Below are positions 7,049-15,400 of a DNA stretch of 64,000 nucleotides, one piece after another (position 1 is the stretch's first letter; each line of letters starts with the position of its first letter). The DNA is taken from NCBI RefSeq assembly GCF_009709555.1, contig NZ_WJBG01000112.1, forward strand, positions 124,001-188,000, written 5' to 3'. Both the position numbers and the translations under genes were made by a program. The DNA comes from Streptomyces blattellae (GTDB taxonomy: Bacteria; Actinomycetota; Actinomycetes; Streptomycetales; Streptomycetaceae). The notes beneath the pieces are model-generated. The model did no database searches and was not told where the DNA came from. It saw nothing but the letters and a program-made list of their open reading frames with translations.

Positions 7049-8518
7049 CTACCGGGTCACGCCGTCCACCTGCAACGTCTGCACCGAGCCCGCCGCGAAC
7101 GGCACGCTCACCGACTTTCCGCTGAGGTAGGTGTCCGAGTAGGCGCGGTAGCGGTCGCTGCCCCCGGTCGTCGTGTTCCAGCGGGGGACCAGGCCGCCGG
7201 AGCCGCCCGACACCACGGAGAAGCGTGACAGGTCGAAGGTGAGGGTCTGGGCGGCGCCCGTGTTCACGGCCACGATCACCAGGCGGCGCGCTGCCGCGTC
7301 GTACGCCGCCGCCGCGTAGCTCACACCGGTGTCGATGATCGTCATGCCGGGGCGGATGTGGCGGCTGAACTGGGCCATGACGTAGTACTTCGTCTGGATC
7401 GTGGTCGGCTGGAGCGTGTTCGCGTCGTACGCGATCATCGCCCAGCCCGTGCTCGGGTCCATGACCTGCCAGTAGCACCAGGCCGTCGGGTGCAGCCAGC
7501 GGAAGTCGTAGCAGAGGTTGGACGCCATGGTCAGGCCGGTCGCGTCGCTGTCGCCGGTTTCCGAGTTCCACAGCTTCTTGCCGGACGTCGTCACCACGTC
7601 CGTGTAGAGCAGGTCTCTGCGCCCGCCCGACCCCTGGTAGCCGTGGACGTTGACCTGGTTCACCAAGGCCCTGGTCGAGGAGTTGAAGGAGGACCAGGTC
7701 GAGCGGGCCGTGTCGTAGTTGGTCTCGTCGGAGGCGGAGATCCTGATGCCCGTCAGGCCGCGTGCGTCGAGTTCGCTCCTCATGTACGGGAGTACGGCCG
7801 CCTGGACCGCCGGGTCCAGGTGGCAGCCCTCCTGGGTGCCGGTGTCGGTCCACCAGGTGGAGGCGGGCTCGTTGAAGGGGTCGACCGTCGCGAAGTTCAC
7901 GCCCCAGTTGTTACGCGCGTACAGCGCCACGGCCGCCAGGTGGGAGGCGTGCTGCCGGTAGTTCCACGTCTGGAGGTTGTTGGCACCGCCCGCTGCGCCC
8001 GACGGGTTGTGGTTGTAACACATCCACCACATGGGGGAGTTGGCGAACAGCTCGGTCACCGCACCCCGCTGTGTCGCCTTCACCAGCATCGCGCGCTGGT
8101 TCGCGTCCGCCGTCCAGTCCCAAGCCGAGGACGTGGGGCTCTCGTTGTTCCAGTCCTGCCAGAAGCCCTCGATCTGCTTGAAGGCGGGGATGTTGGGCGA
8201 CTCGACCATCGACTCGCCGCCCACGCTGTTCCAGCTGCACGCGCCGAGGTTGTAGCGGGCGATGTTGAGGCCCAGGCCGGGGAGTGACGTTCCGTTGTAG
8301 GTGACCGACCTGGTGGTGAAGAAGAGGTCGGCGAAGTCGTCCCGGGCGCCGAAGACGTTGGCCCACCAGGCGAGCGAGGTGCCCCAGCCCTCCCAAGTGC
8401 CGTAGCCCGTACCGGGGTTGACGGCGATGGTGGCGTCCGCGTGGGCGGTGCCGGTCGCGAGGGCGCTGCCGAAGAGTGCGCCGCCTGTTGCCGTCAGCAG
8501 AGTTCTGCGTCGGATCAT
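7049..8518 (-). CDS. Secreted GH30-type glycoside hydrolase
   Basis: A 489-residue exported enzyme. The N-terminus MIRRRTLLTATGGALFG is a twin-arginine signal, with cleavage after AHA near residue 27. The body matches the GH30 (beta/alpha)8 plus beta-sandwich family: GTGYGTWEGWGTSLAWWAN near 35-53, predicted acid/base E217 in DPFNEPAS, predicted nucleophile E320 in LWNSETGDS, and a C-terminal beta domain from about 390. The closest functions I know for this subfamily are endo-beta-1,6-galactanase and similar activities on plant arabinogalactan; beta-glucosylceramidase-type activity is less likely. ATG 8518 has GCGGAGAAGT upstream. The region before the start holds TTTCGACAGC direct repeats that may be operators. 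Confidence 0.85.
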   Translation of the reverse strand: MIRRRTLLTATGGALFGSALATGTAHADATIAVNPGTGYGTWEGWGTSLAWWANVFGARDDFADLFFTTRSVTYNGTSLPGLGLNIARYNLGACSWNSVGGESMVESPNIPAFKQIEGFWQDWNNESPTSSAWDWTADANQRAMLVKATQRGAVTELFANSPMWWMCYNHNPSGAAGGANNLQTWNYRQHASHLAAVALYARNNWGVNFATVDPFNEPASTWWTDTGTQEGCHLDPAVQAAVLPYMRSELDARGLTGIRISASDETNYDTARSTWSSFNSSTRALVNQVNVHGYQGSGGRRDLLYTDVVTTSGKKLWNSETGDSDATGLTMASNLCYDFRWLHPTAWCYWQVMDPSTGWAMIAYDANTLQPTTIQTKYYVMAQFSRHIRPGMTIIDTGVSYAAAAYDAAARRLVIVAVNTGAAQTLTFDLSRFSVVSGGSGGLVPRWNTTTGGSDRYRAYSDTYLSGKSVSVPFAAGSVQTLQVDGVTR

Positions 8519-8676
8519 GACTTCTCCGCTTCGCTCAACGGCCGGTCGTCGTCGAACCGGCCCGTCGTGGCTTGTCCCGTGCATGCCGAGTGGAAGCATC
8601 GGGTCCGGTGTACGGGGTTGTCGAGGGTTTCGACAGCTTTCGACAGCCCTTTCTCAAACCTGTGGAAGAAGTGTTC

Positions 8677-8728
8677 GGGTACCGGACAGGGGTAACGGAC
8701 AGCGGTACCGGACAGCGGTAACGGACGC
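8677..8728. repeat. Four 13-bp iterons upstream of the sortase gene
   Basis: Units alternate GGTACCGGACAG and GGTAACGGACAG types at 8677-8689, 8690-8702, 8703-8715 and 8716-8728. They sit between the divergent GH30 and sortase genes, about 70 bp from the sortase start and 160 bp from the GH30 start. They could be binding sites for a regulator on one DNA face, or a plain minisatellite. Confidence 0.6.
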
Positions 8729-8795
8729 GCATGCCTCTGGAGACCTCGCGCCCCGGCCCTTATCGTGCGGGCGGCCCCGGCGAAGGAGGTCACCG

Positions 8796-9596
8796 ATGAT
8801 GCGGGTGCCGGTCGTGCAGCACAGCAGTCGGCGGCGGCGTGTGCTGCTGCGGCGCGGAGTGTGGGCGGGAGGTGAGGTCCTCGTCACCGCAGGGCTCGTG
8901 CTTCTGCTGCTCGTCGTCCATCAACTGTGGTGGACCAACCGGCAGGCCAGGGCCGGCGCGGAGCGGAAGGTGGAGGCGCTGGAGCGGGAGTGGGGGGCGC
9001 CGGAGGGGGAGCGGGGAGTGCCGGAGGGGGACGGTGCTCCGGAAGGCGCCGGGGCACCTCGGTCGGGCGCGACGCCCGAGCAGGCCGAGGAGTCCGGGCG
9101 GCAGCCCGCCGCGCGCCGTGCGACGTCCGCCGCCCCTGACTGGTCCCAGGCGTACGCCATCCTCAGCACCCCCCGCCTCGACCTCCGCGTCCCCGTCGCC
9201 GAGGGCACCAGCAAGCGGAACGTCCTCGACAAGGGGTACGTGGGCCACTACTCCGGCACCCAGCAGCCGGGGCAGGCCGGGAACTTCGCGCTCGCCGGGC
9301 ACCGCAACACCCACGGCGAGCCCTTCCGGTACGTCAACCGGCTCGGCAAGGGCGACGAGGTCCTGGTGGAGACGGAGGACGCCGTCTACACGTACGCCGT
9401 CGACCGGACCCTCGCGCAGACCTCCGCCCGGGACACCGGCGTCATCCAGCCCGTGCCGAGGAGCACCGTCCGCCCCGGCCACGGCTACAACGACCCCGGC
9501 TACTACCTCACCCTCACCACCTGCACCCCCGAGTACACGTCCAGGTACCGGCTGGTGGTGTGGGGGAAGCTGCTGTCCATGCGGCCGCGCTCTTGA
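8796..9596 (+). CDS. Class E sortase
   Basis: A 266-residue membrane-bound transpeptidase that joins LAxTG-type surface proteins to the cell wall. A basic N-terminus is followed by one membrane segment (residues about 27-45). Next comes a Glu/Gly/Pro-rich linker with repeated GAPEGE-like units (about 66-110), then the sortase domain. Catalytic residues are H169 (LAGHRN), C243 (TLTTCTPEYTSR) and R250. AAGGAGGT sits ideally before ATG 8796. A probable substrate with an LARTG signal is encoded 9 kb away at 18839. Confidence 0.92.
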   Translation: MMRVPVVQHSSRRRRVLLRRGVWAGGEVLVTAGLVLLLLVVHQLWWTNRQARAGAERKVEALEREWGAPEGERGVPEGDGAPEGAGAPRSGATPEQAEESGRQPAARRATSAAPDWSQAYAILSTPRLDLRVPVAEGTSKRNVLDKGYVGHYSGTQQPGQAGNFALAGHRNTHGEPFRYVNRLGKGDEVLVETEDAVYTYAVDRTLAQTSARDTGVIQPVPRSTVRPGHGYNDPGYYLTLTTCTPEYTSRYRLVVWGKLLSMRPRS

Positions 9597-9605
9597 GGAG
9601 CCCGG

Positions 9606-9750
9606 CGCGCGCCGCCCCACCGCCCCCCGGCCCGGGTCGCCCCACCGGCACCCCTGCCCGGGTCGCCCCACCGCCTCCCGGCCGGGGTCGCCCCACCGAC
9701 ACCCCGGCCGGGGTCGCCCCACCGACACCCCCGCGCCCGGGTCGCCCGGC
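9606..9750. repeat. About five 25-bp tandem repeats between convergent genes
   Basis: The core GTCGCCCCACCG recurs roughly every 25 bp (near 9636, 9661, 9687 and 9713, with a variant near 9610) with Pro-type C-rich spacers. It fills the gap between the sortase stop and the hydrolase stop. No function is visible beyond a possible spacer or terminator role. Confidence 0.6.
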
Positions 9751-9769
9751 CTTCATGACCGCCGGAGGT

Positions 9770-10624
9770 TCACCGTGGCCCGGCGTGCTCCCGGAGGAAG
9801 GGGATCAGAGCCGCCGTGAGTTCCGCGGGAGCGTCTTCCTGTACGAGGTGGCCCGCACCGGCGACGGGTTCGAGCCGCGCGCCCGGGATGAGGGCGGTGA
9901 GTTCCCGGCCCTTCGCCGGGGGAATCCAGGTGTCGTCCTGGCCCCAGCACACCAGGGTCGGAATGCCGATCCCGGCGTACCGGTCCTGCACCTCGTCGGT
10001 GTGGCGCTGGTCGGCCTGGGCGATCTGCCGGTAGAAGGCGGCCTGGCCGGGGTCGCCGAGCCAGGGCCGGACGAGCCGGTCGAGGGTGGCCGGATGCAGG
10101 CCGGGGCTGCTGGCCGTACCCACGTACTCGCGCACCAGGGCGCGGTGCAGCGCGGGCGGCAACTGCTCGAAGACCTCGGCGTGTTCGCCGACCAGCCGGA
10201 AGAAGGGGGACCCCCAGGGCGCCAGCGCGACCGGGTCGACCAGGGCGAGCGCACGGTAGCGGGCTCCGTGCAGCAGATGGGCCCGCAAGGAGACGGCGCC
10301 GCCGAAGTCGTGGGCGACCACCAGGGGTTCCGCCGGGGGTTCCGACAGGCCCCAGTGCGCCAGGAGTTCGGTGAAGACCCGGCCCTGGGCGGCCAGGGAG
10401 ACATCCTGGCCGGCGTATTTCTCCGACTCCCCGTAGCCGGGCATGTCCCATACGAACACCTGGTGCCGGCGGGCGAGTCCGCGGGCGACGGCACGCCAGA
10501 CGTAGGACGAGAACGGGGTTCCGTGGAGGAGGACGACCGGGTCCTGGCCGGGCGGTCCGAGACTGTCCCAGCGGACGTCCCCGGTGGCGCTGCGGAAAGT
10601 GCGGGTCAGCTGCCATTCAGTCAA
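9770..10624 (-). CDS. Alpha/beta-fold hydrolase (haloalkane dehalogenase-like)
   Basis: A 284-residue soluble hydrolase. The oxyanion-hole motif LLHGTPFSS lies near residue 34, the element VWDMPGYGES near 63, and the nucleophile region VVAHDFGGAVSL near 105, where the usual Ser elbow is A-H-D-F-G. An aspartate nucleophile in H-D-F/W-G is the hallmark of haloalkane dehalogenases and epoxide hydrolases. The acid is probably in CWGQDDTWIPP and the histidine in AGHLVQED. The start is TTG 10624 (MTEWQLTRTF) with AGAGGAA 8 nt upstream, chosen because no ATG or GTG fits. The natural substrate is unknown. Confidence 0.83.
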   Translation of the reverse strand: MTEWQLTRTFRSATGDVRWDSLGPPGQDPVVLLHGTPFSSYVWRAVARGLARRHQVFVWDMPGYGESEKYAGQDVSLAAQGRVFTELLAHWGLSEPPAEPLVVAHDFGGAVSLRAHLLHGARYRALALVDPVALAPWGSPFFRLVGEHAEVFEQLPPALHRALVREYVGTASSPGLHPATLDRLVRPWLGDPGQAAFYRQIAQADQRHTDEVQDRYAGIGIPTLVCWGQDDTWIPPAKGRELTALIPGARLEPVAGAGHLVQEDAPAELTAALIPFLREHAGPR

Positions 10625-10732
10625 CGGGGCGGTTCCTCTCGGTGGCGGTGGACTCGGTGGACGAATCCGGTAGCGGATGGATCCTGTATAACGAACAGCA
10701 GGACGAACGCAGCTGGAGGAGGTGGAGCCGTA

Positions 10733-11050
10733 GTGATTCGCAACGGTCGGAAGGCCGGTCTGCGCCCCGCCCTCGTACTGCTGCTTCTGCTCGTCCAGGT
10801 CGCGCTGCTCGACACGGGCAGCCTCTCCGCCACCGTCGCCCTTGCCGCGACCGCCGCCGCCGGGTCCGCGTTCTCCTCGTGCTCGCTCCTCGTCTCGCGC
10901 TGCGCGCCCGCCGTGCCGCCCACGCGGGTGCGTACGGCCATCCGCGACCGAGACCTCCGTACGGCGTTCCTGCCGCAAAGCGATCCCGACGCCAGGGGGC
11001 GCACCCGGCCCCGGGCGCCCGGACGGGTCCTTTCGACGGCCGTCGCGTAG
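10733..11050 (+). CDS. Small membrane protein of the DUF6412 type
   Basis: A 105-residue protein with one or two hydrophobic segments (LRPALVLLLLLVQVALLDTG, then LSATVALAATAAAGSAFSSC) followed by a basic, soluble tail. The start is GTG 10733 with GGAGGAGG upstream. It precedes the YidC-type insertase gene by about 100 bp on the same strand. From memory, small proteins of this kind are annotated DUF6412 and sit beside this insertase paralogue in Streptomyces, so a joint role is plausible. Confidence 0.7.
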   Translation: MIRNGRKAGLRPALVLLLLLVQVALLDTGSLSATVALAATAAAGSAFSSCSLLVSRCAPAVPPTRVRTAIRDRDLRTAFLPQSDPDARGRTRPRAPGRVLSTAVA

Positions 11051-11152
11051 GGCTCACTCGCACCCTTCGGCTCCAGCCGGTGATCCCGCGCGGGGTCGTC
11101 ATGCCGTCATCCCACTGACCCGGCACGACGAGACCCGACGGAGGGCTCACCC

Positions 11153-11872
11153 ATGTCCGTTTTCGCCAACCTGGTCGAGCAGCTGGCGCAGTTGCTCGAA
11201 CCGCTCTTCCACGCCTCCGCGGCCGCCGCCGCGATCGTCCTGTTCACCGCCTTCGTACGGCTGCTGGTGCATCCGCTGTCCCGGGCGGCGGCGCGCGGGC
11301 AGAAGGCGCGTACGGAGTTGCAGCCGAAGATCGCCGAGCTGCGGAAGAAGCACGGGAAGCACCCCGAGCGGCTCCAGCAGGCCGTGCTGGAACTGCACGC
11401 CGAGGAAAAGGTGTCGCCGCTGGCCGGGTGTCTGCCCGGCCTGTTCCAGCTGCCCGCGTTCTTTCTGCTCTACCACCTGTTCTCGAACCCGACGATCGGC
11501 GGCGAGGCGAACGAACTGCTCACGCACGAGCTGCTGGCCGCGCCCCTCGGCCATCGCTGGGCGGACGCGCTCGCTGACGGCGGGGTGTTCGGGGCGGCGG
11601 GGCTGGTGTATGTGGGGCTGTTCACCGTCGTCACGGCCGTCGCCGTGTTCAACTACCGCCGGATCAAGCAGAGGATGGCTGCCGGCGCCGGCGCCGGCGT
11701 GCCGGTGTCTGATGGCGCCCAGGTTCCCGGGCTGGGGGCGATGGCGAAGGTCATGCCGTTCATGTCCTTCTTCACGCTGGTCACGGTGGCGGTGGTGCCG
11801 CTCGCCGCCGCGCTGTACGTGGTGACCAGCACGACGTGGAGCGCGGTGGAGCGGGCGGCGCTGTACCGCTGA
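11153..11872 (+). CDS. YidC/Oxa1-family membrane insertase, short paralogue
   Basis: A 239-residue inner-membrane protein that helps insert other membrane proteins. The Oxa1/YidC core shows a first membrane segment (residues about 20-42), a cytoplasmic helical hairpin rich in Lys/Arg/Glu (RGQKARTELQPKIAELRKKH), CLPGLFQLPAFFLLYHLF near 92-110, and further segments near 143-165 and 198-222. It lacks the long C-terminal tail of the housekeeping actinobacterial YidC made next to rpmH, so this is a second copy. The spacing from the upstream DUF6412-type gene suggests co-expression. Confidence 0.88.
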   Translation: MSVFANLVEQLAQLLEPLFHASAAAAAIVLFTAFVRLLVHPLSRAAARGQKARTELQPKIAELRKKHGKHPERLQQAVLELHAEEKVSPLAGCLPGLFQLPAFFLLYHLFSNPTIGGEANELLTHELLAAPLGHRWADALADGGVFGAAGLVYVGLFTVVTAVAVFNYRRIKQRMAAGAGAGVPVSDGAQVPGLGAMAKVMPFMSFFTLVTVAVVPLAAALYVVTSTTWSAVERAALYR

Positions 11873-11874
11873 GT

Positions 11875-12663
11875 TCAGCTGGTCTTGCGGGCCACGCCGC
11901 CGTAGAAGCCGACCTCGGCGGACCGGGCCGGCGGCGGGGTGTCCGGGCGCCAGAACGGGACCTGGGTCACGCCGGGCTCGACCAGCTCGAAGCCGTCGAA
12001 GAGCCGCTCGACCTCGGCGCGGGTACGCAGGTTCATGGTTGCGGTGGCGTTGTTGTAGACGGCCTGGGCGTCGCGGCGGTCCGCGAGGTCACCCGTGGCG
12101 TGCGAGAGCACCAGATAGCTGCCGGCCGGGAGCGCGTCGCGCAGCGTGGCGATGATCTGCGCCGGCTTCTCCGCGTCCGTGATGAAGTGCAGGATGGCGA
12201 CGAGGAGCAGGGCGACCGGCTCGTCGAAGTCGATGATCTGGCGCACCTCGGGGTGCTCGATGATCGCCTGCGGGTCGCGCAGGTCGCCGAGCGCGATGCT
12301 GGTCGCGCCGGTGCGGCTGAGCAGCGCGTCGGCGTGCGCCTTCACGATCGGGTCGTTGTCGATGTACGCCACGCGCGAGTCGGGCGCCGCCTCGTGGGCG
12401 ACCTCGTGCACGTTCGGGGAGGTGGGCAGTCCGGTGCCGATGTCGAGGATCTGGCGGATGCCGGTGCCGACGACATACCGAACGGCGCGCTGGAGGAAGG
12501 CGCGGTTCGCCTGCACGCTGATCCGCACCTCGGGCGCGCGCTCGGCCAGAGCGTCACCGGCCAGCTGGTCCACCTCGTAGTTGTCCTTGCCGCCCAGCAG
12601 ATAGTCGTAGATCCGGGCGGGGTGGGGCTTGCTGGTGTCGATGTCCTCGGCGCTCATGGCCAT
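11875..12663 (-). CDS. SAM-dependent methyltransferase, DUF574 (PF04672) family
   Basis: A 262-residue soluble protein. The family hallmark HPARIYDYLLGGKDNYEVD is near residues 13-31. The SAM-binding strand-loop is ILDIGTGLPT near 71-80, followed by VAYIDNDPIV. The family is large in Streptomyces, and its substrates are mostly unknown. ATG 12663 (MAMSAEDI) is chosen; ATG 12657 is equally possible. Its stop lies 2 bp from the stop of the convergent insertase gene. Upstream at 12702-12750 there is a direct repeat of TTCTGTGCGCA. Confidence 0.9.
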   Translation of the reverse strand: MAMSAEDIDTSKPHPARIYDYLLGGKDNYEVDQLAGDALAERAPEVRISVQANRAFLQRAVRYVVGTGIRQILDIGTGLPTSPNVHEVAHEAAPDSRVAYIDNDPIVKAHADALLSRTGATSIALGDLRDPQAIIEHPEVRQIIDFDEPVALLLVAILHFITDAEKPAQIIATLRDALPAGSYLVLSHATGDLADRRDAQAVYNNATATMNLRTRAEVERLFDGFELVEPGVTQVPFWRPDTPPPARSAEVGFYGGVARKTS

Positions 12664-12936
12664 AGCTTTGCATATCAACTTCTGCGTGCAGGGCCGTAGT
12701 TCGAATTCTGTGCGCATGCCAGTGGTCGGCTTCTGTGCGCACGCGTGTGGTTCGGCTCGTGATCGTCTTGTGATCGTCTTGCGATCGCGGGATCCGGTCG
12801 GGTCCAGTCCGTGAACCGGGTCTTGCGGAGTGGTCTGTGAACTTGGAGGATCGACCAGTCCTCCGATGGCTGCGTGCAGGCCGCACACCGGCCGTGGCCG
12901 TCGGCCGGGCGCCCGCGATCGAGGGAGACTGTGATC

Positions 12937-13794
12937 ATGAAGCTGCTGCGTGTCGGTACGGCGGGATCCGAGCGGCCCGCGCTGCTCGACGGACAGGGGA
13001 TCCTGCGGGACCTCTCCGGCCTCGTCCCGGACATCGACGGGCCGCTGCTCGCCGATGACGCCGCGCTCGGCCGGATCCGGGCGGCCGCCGGTGCCGGGGA
13101 ACTGCCCGAACTGGACGCGGCCGGACTGCGGATCGGGCCACCCCTCGGGCGGATCGGCAAGATCGTGTGCATCGGGCTCAACTATCACGATCACGCTCGC
13201 GATACGGGGGCCGAGCCGCCCGCCGAGCCGGTGATCTTCTTCAAGGCCGCGGACACCGTCGTAGGGCCGCACGACACGGTGCTGGTCCCCCGAGGGTCCG
13301 TGAAGACCGACTGGGAGGTCGAACTGGCGGTCGTCATCGGGCGTACGGCCCGGTATCTGGACTCGGCCGAGGAGGGGCTCGCCCATGTCGCCGGGTACGC
13401 GGTGGCGCATGACGTGTCCGAGCGGGAGTTCCAGATCGAGCGGGGCGGGACGTGGGACAAGGGGAAGAACTGCGAGACGTTCAATCCGCTGGGGCCGTGG
13501 CTGGTGACGGCGGACGAGGTCGCGGATCCGCAGGTGCTTTCGCTGAAGCTGTGGGTCAACGGGGAGTTGAAGCAGGACGGGACGACGGCTGAGCAGATCT
13601 TCCCGGTGGGGGAGGTGGTGCGGTACGTGAGTCAGTTCATGACGCTGTATCCCGGGGACGTGATCAATACGGGGACGCCGGCGGGGGTCGCGATGGGACG
13701 GCCTGAGCCGAAGCCGTATCTCCGGGCCGGGGACGTGGTGGAGCTGGAGATCTCGGGGCTCGGGCGGCAGCGGCAGGAGTTCAAGGACGCGTAG
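12937..13794 (+). CDS. Fumarylacetoacetate hydrolase family enzyme
   Basis: A 285-residue protein with the FAH fold. Residues about 1-65 form the small N-terminal domain. The catalytic part starts at IGKIVCIGLNYHDHARD; the metal-binding glutamates are in TDWEVELAVVIG, with later family motifs VAHDVSEREFQ and GDVINTGTPAGVAMG. Members act as acylpyruvases, 2-oxo-hept-3-ene-1,7-dioate hydratases or oxaloacetate decarboxylases, so the exact reaction cannot be fixed. ATG 12937 follows GAGGGAGA; GTG 12931 is in frame too. No neighbouring catabolic genes define the pathway. Confidence 0.88.
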   Translation: MKLLRVGTAGSERPALLDGQGILRDLSGLVPDIDGPLLADDAALGRIRAAAGAGELPELDAAGLRIGPPLGRIGKIVCIGLNYHDHARDTGAEPPAEPVIFFKAADTVVGPHDTVLVPRGSVKTDWEVELAVVIGRTARYLDSAEEGLAHVAGYAVAHDVSEREFQIERGGTWDKGKNCETFNPLGPWLVTADEVADPQVLSLKLWVNGELKQDGTTAEQIFPVGEVVRYVSQFMTLYPGDVINTGTPAGVAMGRPEPKPYLRAGDVVELEISGLGRQRQEFKDA

Positions 13795-13894
13795 CGGCTC
13801 TGCCGGCGGCGCTCCGGGGACCGCGCGTGGTCCGGCGACCGCGTGACCGCGGGTCGGCAGTGGCCTGCGCGCGGTTCCCGGCGCCCCGGTGAGC

Positions 13895-14758
13895 TCAGGC
13901 CAGCAGAGACGCGAGCTTGCGCCATGCCTCCCTGGAGAGGTCCTCTCGCCCGCCTCCGTCCACCACCTGCAGGGCCACATGGTCCGCGCCCGCTTCATGG
14001 AAGTCGTTGATGCGGGCGCGGATCGTCGTTTCGTCTCCCCAGGCGCAGACCGCGTCGATCAGGCGGTCGCTGCCGCCGTCCTTGAGGTCGTCCTCCGTGA
14101 AGCCGTTGCGGAGCAGGTTGTTGGTGTAGTTGGGAAGGCTGAGGTAGAGGGCCAGGAAATCGCGGGCCAAGGTGCGGGCGCGGGTCGGGTCGCTCTCCAG
14201 GATCACCTTCAACTCCGGTGCCAGCAGGGGCTCTTCGCCCAGCAGCTCGCGGGACCTGGCCGTCTGTTCTGCGGTGATCAGATACGGGATCGCGCCGGCG
14301 GCCCGGTCCCGGGCCAGTTCCGTCGTCTTCGGGCCCAACGCCGCCAGGAGGCGGCCCTGCTGCGGTACCCCCGCCCTGTCCAGGGCGTCCAGGTAGGTGA
14401 CCAGGGCCGAGTACGGGCGGCGGTACTGCTCGGCGAGCCTGGCGTGGCTGACGCCGAGGCCCAGGGCGAAGCGGCCGGGGTGGGCCGAGTCCAGCTCCTT
14501 GAAGCTTGTCGCGGAGGCCTCGGGCTCGTACATCCAGATGCTCTGGATGCCGGTGCCGACGACGATCCGGGACGTCGCTTCGATCAACGGGGCGGCGTTG
14601 TGGGCGGCGCTGTTGCCCCCCAGCCAGATGGCTCCATAGCCCAGCTCCTCCAACTCGGACGCCGCTTCGGCCCTTTCGCCACGACGCTCCGGGTTTTCCG
14701 AGCGCAGGGCGCCACTGAATATGCCGTAGCGTCCGATGGATTCTTTCAAGTGGCTCAC
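13895..14758 (-). CDS. LLM-class (F420-type) oxidoreductase
   Basis: A 287-residue luciferase-like TIM-barrel enzyme. The features seen are ELEELGYGAIWLGGN, IVVGTGIQSIWMYEPEA, the phosphate loop HPGRFALGLGVSHA, and a C-terminal part with GDETTIRARINDFHEAGADHVALQV. This form is typical of TIGR03620-like F420-dependent oxidoreductases in actinobacteria. The substrate is unknown. The start (GTG 14758) lies 65 bp from a hexanucleotide repeat tract that fills its upstream region. Confidence 0.85.
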   Translation of the reverse strand: MSHLKESIGRYGIFSGALRSENPERRGERAEAASELEELGYGAIWLGGNSAAHNAAPLIEATSRIVVGTGIQSIWMYEPEASATSFKELDSAHPGRFALGLGVSHARLAEQYRRPYSALVTYLDALDRAGVPQQGRLLAALGPKTTELARDRAAGAIPYLITAEQTARSRELLGEEPLLAPELKVILESDPTRARTLARDFLALYLSLPNYTNNLLRNGFTEDDLKDGGSDRLIDAVCAWGDETTIRARINDFHEAGADHVALQVVDGGGREDLSREAWRKLASLLA

Positions 14759-14825
14759 GGCCAGTCCCTCCGGTCGGTGTGCGGTACACCGTTGCCAACC
14801 GGAGAGTCGTCCGGAAAGTTCCCGT

Positions 14826-14892
14826 CAGCCGCAGCCGCAGCCGCAGCCGCAGCCGCAGCCGCAGCCGCAGCCGCAGCCGCAGCCGCAGCCTC
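14826..14892. repeat. (CAGCCG) hexanucleotide tract, about 11 copies
   Basis: An almost pure CAGCCG run lies between the UPF0303 stop codon (14891-14893) and the LLM oxidoreductase start at 14758. The whole gap is 132 bp, so the tract occupies the likely promoter or leader region of the oxidoreductase gene. Length change by slippage could alter expression. Confidence 0.8.
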
Positions 14893-15400
14893 AGTCGCCG
14901 CGACCCAGGAACTGCTCCAGTGCCTCCACCACGAAGCGGTGGTCCTGGAGCTGGGGAAGCCCCGACACCGTCACCGAGCCGACGACGCCCACGCCCTCCA
15001 CCGTGACCGGGAAGGAGCCGCCGTGGGCCGCGAACTCGTCCGCGTCCAGGCGCGAGGACTCCTCGAAGGTGGTGCCCCTGGCGCGGAAGCGGGCGCCGAC
15101 CAGGTAGGAGGCGCAGCCGTAGCGCTCCACGACCCGGCGTTTGCGGTTGATCCAGGCGTCGTTGTCCGGGGCGGAGCCCGGCAGGGCCGCGTGGAAGAGC
15201 TGCTGGCCGGCGCGGTGGATGTCGATGGCGACCGGGGCCTGCCGCTCCCGCGCCGTCTCCACCAGCAGGCAGCCCAGCGCCCACGCGTCCTCGTAGGTGA
15301 ACTGCCGGAAGACCAGGCGGCGTTCCTGGGCCTCCAACTCCTCCAGCGGCGGGGTGAGTTCGGGATGGAACTTCGGGGTCAGCTCGGGATTGTGCGTCAC
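14891..15400 (-). CDS. UPF0303/heme-degrading-domain (HbpS/GlcG-like) protein
   Basis: A 169-residue soluble protein similar to the UPF0303 (YBR137W) group. The features seen are RRLVFRQFTYEDAWALGCLLVETA, PVAIDIHRAGQQLFHAALPG, and the C-terminal FPVTVEGVGVVGSVTVSGLPQLQDH. The fold is related to HbpS and GlcG. The biochemical role is unsettled. Its GTG start overlaps the TGA stop of the Gfo/Idh/MocA gene by 4 bp, so the two are translationally coupled. Confidence 0.86.
   Translation of the reverse strand: MTHNPELTPKFHPELTPPLEELEAQERRLVFRQFTYEDAWALGCLLVETARERQAPVAIDIHRAGQQLFHAALPGSAPDNDAWINRKRRVVERYGCASYLVGARFRARGTTFEESSRLDADEFAAHGGSFPVTVEGVGVVGSVTVSGLPQLQDHRFVVEALEQFLGRGD

Noticed and set aside
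11875..13998. 707-codon minus-strand open frame
   Set aside because: Only its first 263 codons (11875-12663) encode the DUF574 methyltransferase; the rest is antisense to the FAH gene and reflects high GC.
14779..15006. Plus-strand Ser/Arg-rich frame over the CAGCCG tract
   Set aside because: It is produced by the hexanucleotide repeat and runs antisense to the UPF0303 gene.
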